Shown here: positions 45,990 through 54,364 of the stretch, one piece after another
Position numbering within the stretch: the first letter of the stretch is position 1
Layout: every line of letters begins with the position of its first letter
Assembly (NCBI RefSeq): GCF_009796785.1
Contig: NZ_CP047026.1
Coordinates: forward strand, 62,001-126,000
Length of the DNA: 64,000 nucleotides
DNA from: Polaribacter sp. L3A8
GTDB lineage: Bacteria; Bacteroidota; Bacteroidia; Flavobacteriales; Flavobacteriaceae
Reading direction: 5' to 3'
Program-made: the position numbers and the translations under genes
The notes under the pieces: generated by a model
Seen by the model: the letters and a program-made list of their open reading frames with translations, nothing else
Database searches by the model: none
Told to the model about the DNA's origin: nothing

Positions 45990-48900
45990 ATGACAAACAA
46001 GACCATCTTTTTAGGAAAAAATAAAGCAGACTTTCAAGCACAAGAAGTGAAAGGAGAAATGATAAATTTTGACAATGAAGTTTATTATAAAATTGCAAAT
46101 AGTAATGAAATGAGACCATTCTTTATGAGTATTGTTTCTGACTCCAATCATTGGATGTTTATTTCTAGTAATGGAGGTCTTACAGCTGGTAGAAAAAATA
46201 GTGAGTATTCACTTTTTCCGTATTATACAGATGATAAAATTACGGAATCTGCAGATGTAACTGGGAGTAAATCTATTTTTCAAGTTTCTAAAAATGGAAA
46301 CATTTATTTATGGGAACCTTTTTCTCAGAGACAAATTGGGTTGTATAAAACCAAACAAAACTTATATAAAAATAGTTTTGGAAATAAAGTTATTTTCGAA
46401 GAAATTAATGAAGATTTAGAAGTAACCTTCAGATATCAATGGAGTTCTACAGATAAATTCGGATTTGTAAAAAAATCAACCTTAATTAATAATTCTTCAG
46501 ATATAATACAAATTACATTTTTAGACGGTTTACAAAATATTATCCCTTCGGATGTAGAAACAGATTTACAAAACTCTCGCAGTAATTTAGTAGATGCTTA
46601 CAAGAAAAGTGAATTACAAGCAGAATCTGGTTTAGGTATTTATGCATTAAGTGCCATTATTGTTGATAAAGCAGAACCAAGTGAAGCTTTAAAGGCAAAT
46701 ATCGTTTGGTCTTTAGGTATCGAAAATCCAACGTATTTATTATCATCATTACAATTAGATAGTTTTAGAAGAGGAAAAGAGATACATCCAGAAGTAGATA
46801 TAAAAGCAGAAAAAGGAGCTTATTTTATCAGTGCAGATTTAGAATTATCAGCAAATGAAACCAAAGAATGGAGTTTTATTGCGAATGTGAATCAGACGAT
46901 AGGTGATATTCAAATAATTTCTAAGGCTATTTTAAATGATAAAAATTTAGCTGAAAGTATTTTAGAAGATATCGAATTAGGTACTAAAAACTTAATTGCT
47001 TTAACAGGTGCTGCAGATGGTTTGCAAGTAACAAACGATCCTTTAGTAAATACAAGACACTTTGCAAATACACTTTTCAACTTAATGAGAGGTGGTACTT
47101 TTGATGATGATTATAAAATTGAAAAAGAAGATTTTATAAAATACATTGGAAAGGCAAATAAAAAAGTAATCAAGAAAAAAGAAGAATTGTTAAATGACTT
47201 ACCAGAGGAATTTACATTAAATACGATTCTTGAAATTGCAGAGAACGATGAAGATAAAAACTTTAAAAGACTTTGTTTTGAATATTTACCATTAAAATTT
47301 AGTAGAAGACACGGTGATCCAAGTAGACCTTGGAACAAGTTTTCTATCAACACAAAAAATGAAATTGATGGTTCTAAAATTTTAGATTATGAAGGGAACT
47401 GGCGAGATATTTTTCAGAATTGGGAAACCTTAGCACATTCTTATCCTGAGTTTATAGAAAGCATGATTCATAAGTTTTTAAATGCAACGACTTTTGATGG
47501 TTACAATCCGTATAGAGTTACAAAAGATGGTTTCGATTGGGAAACTATAGAAGAAAATGATCCTTGGTCTTATATTGGATATTGGGGAGATCATCAAATA
47601 ATTTACTTATTAAAATTCTTAGAATTTATAGAAAACCATTATCCTAATCAATTAGAAAAACGTTTTTCTGAAGATATTTTTGTGTACGCAAATGTGCCTT
47701 ATAAAATTAAAGATTATCAAAGTATACTTCAAAATCCTAAAGATACTATAGCCTTTGATCATGAATTAGATGCTAAAATTCATGAAAAAAGAGAAGAATT
47801 AGGAGCTGATGGTGCTTTATTAAGAGATGAAAACTTCTTTATTTATAAAGTGAATTTAATTGAAAAATTATTAGCAACTGTATTAGCAAAAGTATCTAAC
47901 TTCATCCCAGAAGGTGGTATTTGGATGAATACGCAACGTCCGGAATGGAATGACGCGAATAACGCTTTAGTTGGTAACGGAGTTTCTATGGTAACGTTAA
48001 ATTACTTAAATAGATTTATCAATTTCTTTGAAAAAGTAGTTACGAAATCAACCACAGAAGAAGTTGAGATTTCATTAGAATTGGCAACATTCTTTAATGA
48101 AGTTGTGTCAACTTTCAACCAAAATAAAGAAATACTTTCTGGTTCTGTTTCTGATACTGAGAGAAAAACAGTTTTAGATGGTTTAGGTGAAGCAGCAAGT
48201 ACGTTTAGATCTGCCATTTATGAAAACGGATTTTCTAGTGATAGAAATACAATTTCTAAAACAGAATTGTTAGCCTTTTTTACAATTACAAAACAATATT
48301 TAGAGCATACCATAAAAGCAAACAAACGTTCTGATAATTTGTATCATTCTTACAATTTAATGACTATTAAGAATGATAACGAAGTAGCTATTTCTTATTT
48401 GCCAGAAATGTTAGAAGGACAAGTTGCTGTTTTAAGTGCTGGATATTTATCATCAAAAGAAGCTTTAAAAGTTTTAGATGGTATGAAAGCGAGTGCGTTG
48501 TTTAGAGAAGATCAATACAGTTATATTTTATATCCGAATAAAGATTTACCTCGTTTCGATCAAAAAAATGTGATTTCTAAAGAGTCTGTAAATAAGTCTA
48601 AATTATTATCAAAGTTGATTAGTGATGGAAACACACAAATCATTACTAAAGATGTTTTAGGTAATTATCATTTTAATGCAAACTTTAACAATGCCAATAG
48701 TCTAAAAGGAGCTTTTTTAGCATTACCAGAAACGTATTCAGATTTAATAGAAAACGAAGCTGGTTTGTTACTAGAAACTTTTGAAGGAGTCTTTAATCAC
48801 AAAGCATTTACAGGTCGTTCAGGAACTTTCTTTGGCTATGAAGGGTTAGGTTCTATTTATTGGCACATGGTTTCAAAACTATTATTAGCGGTTCAAGAAA

Positions 48901-49448
48901 ATTGCTTGTTAGCGGTTAAAAATAAGGAAGATGAAGCTGTAGTTGGTCAATTATTAGATCACTATTATGAAATTCAGGCAGGAATTGGTGTGCATAAATC
49001 TCCAGAATTATATGGCGCTTTTCCAACAGATCCATATTCTCATACACCAGGAGGAAAAGGAGCACAACAGCCAGGAATGACAGGTCAGGTTAAAGAAGAC
49101 GTGTTAAGTAGAATTGGAGAGTTAGGTGTTTTTGTAAAAGAAGGTAAAATCATTTTTAATCCTAGATTATTAAGAGGAAGTGAGTTTATTAAAATGCCAA
49201 AAACTTTTAAATATACTGCTATTAGTAAAGAAGCAAAATCAATTGAATTAAAAGAAGATTCACTTTGTTTTACCTATTGTCAAATTCCAATTGTGTATAA
49301 AAATAAAGGAGAAGAAAGTATAACAATCTTTTTTACAAACGGAAAAATAACAACATCAGAAAGCTTAATTCTTAACAGTACTATTTCTAAAATGATGTTT
49401 GAAAGAACAGGTGAAATAGATAGAATAGAGGTTTCGGTAAAAAAATAA
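45990..49448 (+). CDS. GH149-like beta-1,3-oligoglucan phosphorylase (GH94-related)
   Basis: 1152 residues, no signal peptide, hence cytoplasmic. The size, the start (FFMSIVSDSNHWMFISSNGGLTAGR) and the sequence WNDANNALVGNGVSM fit the GH94/GH149 inverting phosphorylase fold. In GH94 the aspartate of the WND motif is the general acid; here it is about Asp655. The C-terminal GGKGAQQPGMTGQVKED segment is also typical. GH149 enzymes convert beta-1,3-gluco-oligosaccharides plus phosphate to alpha-glucose 1-phosphate and a shorter chain. Its place among GH16, GH17 and GH30 genes suggests it uses imported laminarin oligosaccharides. Family assignment rests on recall and motif, not on a search. Confidence 0.83.
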   Translation: MTNKTIFLGKNKADFQAQEVKGEMINFDNEVYYKIANSNEMRPFFMSIVSDSNHWMFISSNGGLTAGRKNSEYSLFPYYTDDKITESADVTGSKSIFQVSKNGNIYLWEPFSQRQIGLYKTKQNLYKNSFGNKVIFEEINEDLEVTFRYQWSSTDKFGFVKKSTLINNSSDIIQITFLDGLQNIIPSDVETDLQNSRSNLVDAYKKSELQAESGLGIYALSAIIVDKAEPSEALKANIVWSLGIENPTYLLSSLQLDSFRRGKEIHPEVDIKAEKGAYFISADLELSANETKEWSFIANVNQTIGDIQIISKAILNDKNLAESILEDIELGTKNLIALTGAADGLQVTNDPLVNTRHFANTLFNLMRGGTFDDDYKIEKEDFIKYIGKANKKVIKKKEELLNDLPEEFTLNTILEIAENDEDKNFKRLCFEYLPLKFSRRHGDPSRPWNKFSINTKNEIDGSKILDYEGNWRDIFQNWETLAHSYPEFIESMIHKFLNATTFDGYNPYRVTKDGFDWETIEENDPWSYIGYWGDHQIIYLLKFLEFIENHYPNQLEKRFSEDIFVYANVPYKIKDYQSILQNPKDTIAFDHELDAKIHEKREELGADGALLRDENFFIYKVNLIEKLLATVLAKVSNFIPEGGIWMNTQRPEWNDANNALVGNGVSMVTLNYLNRFINFFEKVVTKSTTEEVEISLELATFFNEVVSTFNQNKEILSGSVSDTERKTVLDGLGEAASTFRSAIYENGFSSDRNTISKTELLAFFTITKQYLEHTIKANKRSDNLYHSYNLMTIKNDNEVAISYLPEMLEGQVAVLSAGYLSSKEALKVLDGMKASALFREDQYSYILYPNKDLPRFDQKNVISKESVNKSKLLSKLISDGNTQIITKDVLGNYHFNANFNNANSLKGAFLALPETYSDLIENEAGLLLETFEGVFNHKAFTGRSGTFFGYEGLGSIYWHMVSKLLLAVQENCLLAVKNKEDEAVVGQLLDHYYEIQAGIGVHKSPELYGAFPTDPYSHTPGGKGAQQPGMTGQVKEDVLSRIGELGVFVKEGKIIFNPRLLRGSEFIKMPKTFKYTAISKEAKSIELKEDSLCFTYCQIPIVYKNKGEESITIFFTNGKITTSESLILNSTISKMMFERTGEIDRIEVSVKK

Positions 49449-49475
49449 TTGATAAAAAAATTAAAAGATAGATTC

Positions 49476-49505
49476 CACCTGCAAGGTCTTTTTTTCTTGT
49501 AGGTG
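49476..49505. repeat. Intergenic CCTGCAAG hairpin, copy 3
   Basis: CACCTGCAAG against CTTGTAGGTG, a 10-bp stem with one G-T pair and a T-rich loop. It belongs to the same family as the hairpins at 23986 and 31391. A perfect 16-bp palindrome, AAGGTTTTAAAACCTT, follows at 49523-49538. Confidence 0.6.
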
Positions 49506-49569
49506 TAATGAATAAACATAATAAGGTTTTAAAACCTTTCAAAAAAAAAACGATTTTAAACATCAAAAT

Positions 49570-50838
49570 ATGAATTCAATTTTTAAAATATCCTTTGCAA
49601 TTATTGTGTTTATTTTTTGCGTTAGTTGTAATTCTAAACAAGCAATTAAAAAAAAGGAACTTACTGCAGAACATATTTTAGGGAATCCTGATTATTTAGC
49701 AATTTCCTATGGAGGTTATAGAGAGAAATCTAGAGAAGACAATCAACCTACAATTCCTCAATTAAAAGAAGATTTAAAGTTGATGCATGCTATGGGAATT
49801 CGCATTTTAAGAACCTATAATGTGCAACCAAAATTACCACATGCTGCAAATGTTTTAGAAGCCATTCATCAACTTAAAAAAGAAGATGCAAATTTTGAAA
49901 TGTATGTAATGTTAGGGGCTTGGATAGATTGTTTAAATGCTTGGACAGACAAAGTACCTAATCATAATATTGAAAGTCCAGAAAATGAAGGAGAAATAGC
50001 GAGAGCCGTAGCGTTGGCTAATAAATATCCAGACATTGTAAAAGTAATTGCAGTTGGTAATGAAGCGATGGTAAAATGGGCAGCAAGTTATTTTGTACAA
50101 CCGAATGTTATTTTAAAATGGGTAAATCATCTGCAAGATTTAAAGAAAAATGGAGAATTATCTAAAGATGTTTGGATTACAAGTTCAGACGATTTTTCTT
50201 GTTGGGGTGGTGGAGATCCGTTATATCATACAGCCGATTTAGAAAAATTGATAAAAGCCGTAGATTATATTTCTACCCATACGTATCCATATCATAATTC
50301 GCACCACAATTCAGAATTTTGGAAAGTACCCGATAATGAGTTGCATTTATCAGACAAAGAAAAAATTGATGCAGCCATGGTAAGGTCTAAAAAGTTTGCC
50401 ATAAAACAATACAACGCTGTAAAAAATTATATGAAAAGTTTGGGCGTAAACAAACCTATTCATATAGGAGAAACAGGTTGGGCAACGATTTCTAACGGCT
50501 ATTATGGCGCACAAGGTTCTAGAGCTACAGACGAATACAAGCAAGGTTTGTATTATAATAATTTGCGAGAATGGACAAATAACGAAAGGATTTCTTGTTT
50601 CTATTTTGAAGCTTTTGATGAACAATGGAAAGATGCTGAAAATGCAAATGGCTCAGAAAATCATTTTGGTTTAATCAATTTAAAAGGAGAAGCTAAATAT
50701 GCACTTTGGAATTTGGTTGATAAAGGCGTTTTTAAAGGTTTAACAAGAAATGGACAACCAATTACAAAAACATATAATGGAAATAAAGAAGCGTTGATGA
50801 AAGAGGTTCTTGTTCCGAATACAGATTATAAAAAATAA
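49570..50838 (+). CDS. GH17 endo-beta-1,3-glucanase-type lipoprotein
   Basis: 422-residue lipoprotein (FIFCVSCNSKQAIKK). GH17 TIM-barrel features: AISYGGYREK near residue 44, MGIRILRTYN, the acid/base Glu165 in VIAVGNEAM and the nucleophile Glu301 in HIGETGWAT. Aromatic residues in YFEAFDEQWK complete the active-site groove. In marine flavobacteria GH17 enzymes of this type act on unbranched beta-1,3-glucan oligosaccharides produced from laminarin. It is immediately followed by the GH30 gene (five-base gap). Confidence 0.92.
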   Translation: MNSIFKISFAIIVFIFCVSCNSKQAIKKKELTAEHILGNPDYLAISYGGYREKSREDNQPTIPQLKEDLKLMHAMGIRILRTYNVQPKLPHAANVLEAIHQLKKEDANFEMYVMLGAWIDCLNAWTDKVPNHNIESPENEGEIARAVALANKYPDIVKVIAVGNEAMVKWAASYFVQPNVILKWVNHLQDLKKNGELSKDVWITSSDDFSCWGGGDPLYHTADLEKLIKAVDYISTHTYPYHNSHHNSEFWKVPDNELHLSDKEKIDAAMVRSKKFAIKQYNAVKNYMKSLGVNKPIHIGETGWATISNGYYGAQGSRATDEYKQGLYYNNLREWTNNERISCFYFEAFDEQWKDAENANGSENHFGLINLKGEAKYALWNLVDKGVFKGLTRNGQPITKTYNGNKEALMKEVLVPNTDYKK

Positions 50839-50843
50839 ATACA

Positions 50844-52340
50844 ATGAAAGCAAAAACCTATTTTCTAATCCTTTTTTTAGTAACGATAATCAGTTGTAAG
50901 CAAGTTGATAACAAACTAAATGTAACTGTTTATGAAACCTCTGAAGCTGGAAATAAATTAACACCTATTTCAACATTTACTTCGGATGAAAATGCATCAA
51001 TAATAACTTTAAACCCTAAAGAGACGTTTCAAACAATTACTGGTTTTGGAGGGGCTTTTACAGAATCATCAGCATATTTATTAAATAAATTAAGTAAAAA
51101 AAATAGAGATACTATTTTACAAGCTTATTTTGCTGAAGATGGCGCTAATTATTCATTAACAAGAACACACATGAATTCTTGTGATTTTTCTCTCAATCAG
51201 TATTCTTATTCTCCTGTAGCAGAAGATATGGAGTTAGAACACTTTACAATTAAGGAAGACATGGATGACTTAATTCCGATGATAAAAGATGCCATGAAAG
51301 TGTCTAAAGACGGATTTAAAATTTTTGCTTCACCTTGGACCGCCGCTCCTTGGATGAAAGATAATAAGAAGTGGGTTGGCGGTAAATTATTACCAAAATA
51401 CTATGATACTTGGGCATTATTCTTCTCTAAATATGCAGATGCTTACAAAGAACAAGGCATCGATATTTGGGGATTTACAGTAGAAAATGAACCACATGGA
51501 AATGGAAATAATTGGGAAAGCATGCATTATTCTCCTGAAGAAATGACGGAGTTTGTACAACATCATTTAGGTCCTAAATTAGAAGCAGATGGAAAAGGGG
51601 ATCTCAAAATTTTAGGGTACGATCAAAATAGAGAAGGTTTAAAAGAATGGGTAGATGTTATGTTTAAAGATAAAGCTTCCTCTAAATACTATGATGGAAC
51701 AGCAATTCACTGGTACGAAAGTACCTATGAAGTTTTTCCGGAAGCGTTACAATATGCACATAACAAAGCTCCAAATAAATACCTAATAGAAACAGAAGGT
51801 TGTATTGATTCTCAGGTTCCGGTATGGCAAGATGACGCTTGGTATTGGAAAAAAGAAGCAACAGATTGGGGTTGGGATTGGGCACCAGAAAAAGACAAAC
51901 ACTTACATCCTAAATATGCACCCGTAAACAGATATGCAAGAGATATTATTGGTTGCCTAAATAATTGGGTAGACGGTTGGGTAGATTGGAATATGGTTTT
52001 AGACACAAAAGGAGGACCAAACTGGTTCGAGAATTGGTGTGTGGCTCCAGTAATTGTAGATACAGCAACTGATGCCGTTTATTTTACTCCACTTTATTAC
52101 ACAATGGCTCATTTTAGTAAATATATAAGACCAGAAGCAAAAGTAATTGGTTTAGAAAATTCAGATAAAGAATTGCAAGTTACGGCAGCACAAAACACAG
52201 ATGGTTCTATTGCTGTGGTAGTTTTTAATGAAGGAAAAACAAAAAAGAGTTTCAAATTGCTTTTAGCAGAAAAAGAAACACTTATAAATATAGATGCACA
52301 AGCATTACAAACCATTATGGTATCAACTATTAAAAACTAA
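50844..52340 (+). CDS. GH30 beta-glucosidase/beta-1,6-glucanase-type lipoprotein
   Basis: 498-residue lipoprotein (LVTIISCKQVDNKLN). The GH30 start FQTITGFGGAFTESSAYLL, SPWTAAPWMKDN, acid/base Glu216 in FTVENEPHGNG and nucleophile Glu318 in LIETEGC are all present. The C-terminal beta-sandwich (about 420-498) is typical. GH30 members in laminarin loci remove beta-1,6-linked glucose branches, exposing the beta-1,3 backbone to GH17. It lies in a tight cluster, five bases after GH17 and seven bases before the transporter gene. Confidence 0.92.
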   Translation: MKAKTYFLILFLVTIISCKQVDNKLNVTVYETSEAGNKLTPISTFTSDENASIITLNPKETFQTITGFGGAFTESSAYLLNKLSKKNRDTILQAYFAEDGANYSLTRTHMNSCDFSLNQYSYSPVAEDMELEHFTIKEDMDDLIPMIKDAMKVSKDGFKIFASPWTAAPWMKDNKKWVGGKLLPKYYDTWALFFSKYADAYKEQGIDIWGFTVENEPHGNGNNWESMHYSPEEMTEFVQHHLGPKLEADGKGDLKILGYDQNREGLKEWVDVMFKDKASSKYYDGTAIHWYESTYEVFPEALQYAHNKAPNKYLIETEGCIDSQVPVWQDDAWYWKKEATDWGWDWAPEKDKHLHPKYAPVNRYARDIIGCLNNWVDGWVDWNMVLDTKGGPNWFENWCVAPVIVDTATDAVYFTPLYYTMAHFSKYIRPEAKVIGLENSDKELQVTAAQNTDGSIAVVVFNEGKTKKSFKLLLAEKETLINIDAQALQTIMVSTIKN

Positions 52341-52346
52341 AACATT

Positions 52347-53789
52347 ATGACTAAGACTAAATCAACTTCTAAAGTTCCGATGGGAAAAAAAATAGCATTC
52401 GGTTTGGGTATGTTAGCCAATCAAATGTTTCCGGCTGCTTTGGGTATTTTTATGGTGGTCTTAGTTAAAGACTTAGGTTTCCCAACTTGGATGTGGAGTA
52501 TCTTGTATTTTCTTCCTCGTATTTTCGATTCTATTACAGATCCAATAATGGGGTTTATTTCAGACAATACCCGTTCTAAATATGGTAGAAGACGTCATTA
52601 TGTTTTTATTGGTGCTATTATAATGGGTATTTCATTTGCATTAATGTGGCAACTTTACAGAGAAGATAGTTTAAATTATAATTTTGCTTATTATTTATTT
52701 TGGTCTTTGGTTTTCTATTTAGGCTTAACTATTTTTAGTGTTCCTTATGTGGCAATGGGCTATGAAATGAGCGATGATTTTCATGAACGTACCAGCATTA
52801 TGGCAGTATCTCAGTGGATTGGGCAATGGGCCTGGGTGTTAGCACCTTGGTTGTGGGTAATTATGTACGACCCTAATTGGTTTGATTCTGGAGATGTTGC
52901 AACAAGAACTTTGGCAATTTGGGTAGCCATTATATGTGCTTTATTAGCCATGGTACCCGCCATATTTTTAAAAGATAAATCTACTTTAGATGATGATAGT
53001 TTGGTGCCTTTAACAATAAAAAATATTGGCGGTAGTCTTAGAGAAATATTAAAAGGTTTTAAAGAAGCCTTTAAAATTAAACAATTTAGAAAACTTTGTA
53101 TAGCTACCTTCTTTATTTTTAATGCATTTAATACGGTTGCCGCTTTTTCTTTTTTTATTATTGTATATTATTTGTTTAATGGTGATGCTGGTGCAGCTTG
53201 GATTTGGCCAACATTATTTGGAAGTGTAGGTGCTTTAATAACTACCTTTTTGGTGATACCTATTGTTGCTAAAATATCTAAAACAATGGGTAAAAAGAAT
53301 GCGTTTCTAATCTCACAAGGAATTTCTATTTTTGGTTATATCTTATTGTGGTTTCTTTTTATACCAGGAAAACCCTATATGTTTTTATTAGCGTTACCTT
53401 TTTTCTCTTTTGGTATAGGTGGTTTATTTACAATAATGATGTCTATGACCGCAGATATTTGCGATTTAGACGAATTAAATTTCGGACAAAGAAGAGAAGG
53501 TATTTTTGGTGCAATTTATTGGTGGATGGTAAAATTTGGTTTTGCCATTGCAGGTGGTTTAAGTGGATTAATAATGCTTATGGTAGATTTTACACCAGAT
53601 GCCGCTACCCAACCAGAAGGAGCAGTTACTGGTTTAAGATTTTTCTTCTCTGTTTTTCCTATTCTAGGTACCGCAATTGCTATGTATATTATGAGAGATT
53701 ACGATTTAACAGAAGAAAGAGCGATAGAAATTAGCACAGAATTAAATAAAAGAAAAGCCTTAAAGCAAGAAACTTTAAAGAAAATATAA
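52347..53789 (+). CDS. GPH-family MFS sugar:cation symporter (laminarin locus)
   Basis: 480 residues with about 12 hydrophobic segments. The family motif DPIMGFISDNTRSKYGRRRHY (about residues 70-90) and ADICDLDELNFGQRREGIFG in the second half mark the glycoside-pentoside-hexuronide:cation symporters. It carries glucose or short beta-glucan oligosaccharides across the inner membrane; which one is unknown. If oligosaccharides enter, they would feed the cytoplasmic GH149-like phosphorylase encoded three genes upstream. A strong terminator follows. Confidence 0.9.
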   Translation: MTKTKSTSKVPMGKKIAFGLGMLANQMFPAALGIFMVVLVKDLGFPTWMWSILYFLPRIFDSITDPIMGFISDNTRSKYGRRRHYVFIGAIIMGISFALMWQLYREDSLNYNFAYYLFWSLVFYLGLTIFSVPYVAMGYEMSDDFHERTSIMAVSQWIGQWAWVLAPWLWVIMYDPNWFDSGDVATRTLAIWVAIICALLAMVPAIFLKDKSTLDDDSLVPLTIKNIGGSLREILKGFKEAFKIKQFRKLCIATFFIFNAFNTVAAFSFFIIVYYLFNGDAGAAWIWPTLFGSVGALITTFLVIPIVAKISKTMGKKNAFLISQGISIFGYILLWFLFIPGKPYMFLLALPFFSFGIGGLFTIMMSMTADICDLDELNFGQRREGIFGAIYWWMVKFGFAIAGGLSGLIMLMVDFTPDAATQPEGAVTGLRFFFSVFPILGTAIAMYIMRDYDLTEERAIEISTELNKRKALKQETLKKI

Positions 53790-53830
53790 ATTAGCATATA
53801 CTATCAATGAAACAACTTCTGTTTCTTAAT

Positions 53831-53867
53831 AAACGCTATAAATACTTGATATTTATAGCGTTTTTTT
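53831..53867 (+). terminator. Rho-independent terminator of the laminarin operon
   Basis: Perfect 13-bp stem, AAACGCTATAAAT against ATTTATAGCGTTT, with loop ACTTGAT and a following T-run. It closes the transcription unit that begins at laminarin susC. Confidence 0.9.
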
Positions 53868-54149
53868 ATGTTTATTTAAGAAGTCCTTAAAAAGTATCAA
53901 AATCAATCTATATAAAGAGGTTGGTTATGGTTATAAGTATATTAATAACGAGTGTAACTTACTTAATAGCTCTATATTATTAAGCTCTTAATAGTTTTTT
54001 TAGTGGTGTTATGTTGTTGTTTATTAGGTTTTTAATGTGTTTTTTTTGTGCTATTATTGTCCGTGTTTAGTTATTTATAGTCCTCTTTTTTTTGAATGCA
54101 GGTATACATTAAAAATTAGAACAACAACACTTGTAATTTAAACAATACA

Positions 54150-54160
54150 TTACCTATACA
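54150..54160 (+). promoter_or_regulatory. Putative operator (TTACCTATACA) before the T9SS repeat protein
   Basis: Third exact copy of the 11-base motif, 215 bases before the start codon (201 bases at laminarin susC). The matching distance and the second shared element downstream support a common regulator. Confidence 0.5.
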
Positions 54161-54278
54161 GATGCAAAATAATGCCTATTTGTTGTCTTTTATTCATTCT
54201 TAATAATTTACTATTATTATGATGCTATCATTGCTTTTGTTACTATTTTAATTCATTTTTTTATCATTTTTTTCAAAC

Positions 54279-54293
54279 TGTATGTTTTTTGTT
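54279..54293 (+). promoter_or_regulatory. Second copy of the TGTATGTTTTTTGTT element
   Basis: Identical to 36165-36179 and located 86 bases before the ATG, against 83 bases at laminarin susC. Confidence 0.5.
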
Positions 54294-54364
54294 CAGGTCT
54301 TAAAAATCAATATTGCATAGTTTAAGGTTAATATTGAGTATACTAATTTAAAGAAATAACTATT

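Larger units (their letters stand above)
53868..54364. other. Regulatory gap before the T9SS repeat protein
   Basis: About 500 bases without a gene. It contains a CAGGTATACATT sequence at 54099-54110, the TTACCTATACA motif at 54150-54160 and the TGTATGTTTTTTGTT element at 54279-54293, plus long T-rich stretches. No ORF of note and no structural RNA were recognised. The organisation parallels the region upstream of laminarin susC. Confidence 0.6.

Noticed and set aside
49523..49538. AAGGTTTTAAAACCTT palindrome as an operator before GH17
   Set aside because: Perfect but AT-rich and found once; it lies within an operon gap next to a hairpin repeat, so a regulator site is not supported.
53348..53734. 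128-residue open frame inside the laminarin-locus transporter gene
   Set aside because: Same strand, different register, fully inside a well-supported membrane transporter; composition (many R, F, Y, C) is typical of an out-of-frame reading of this gene.
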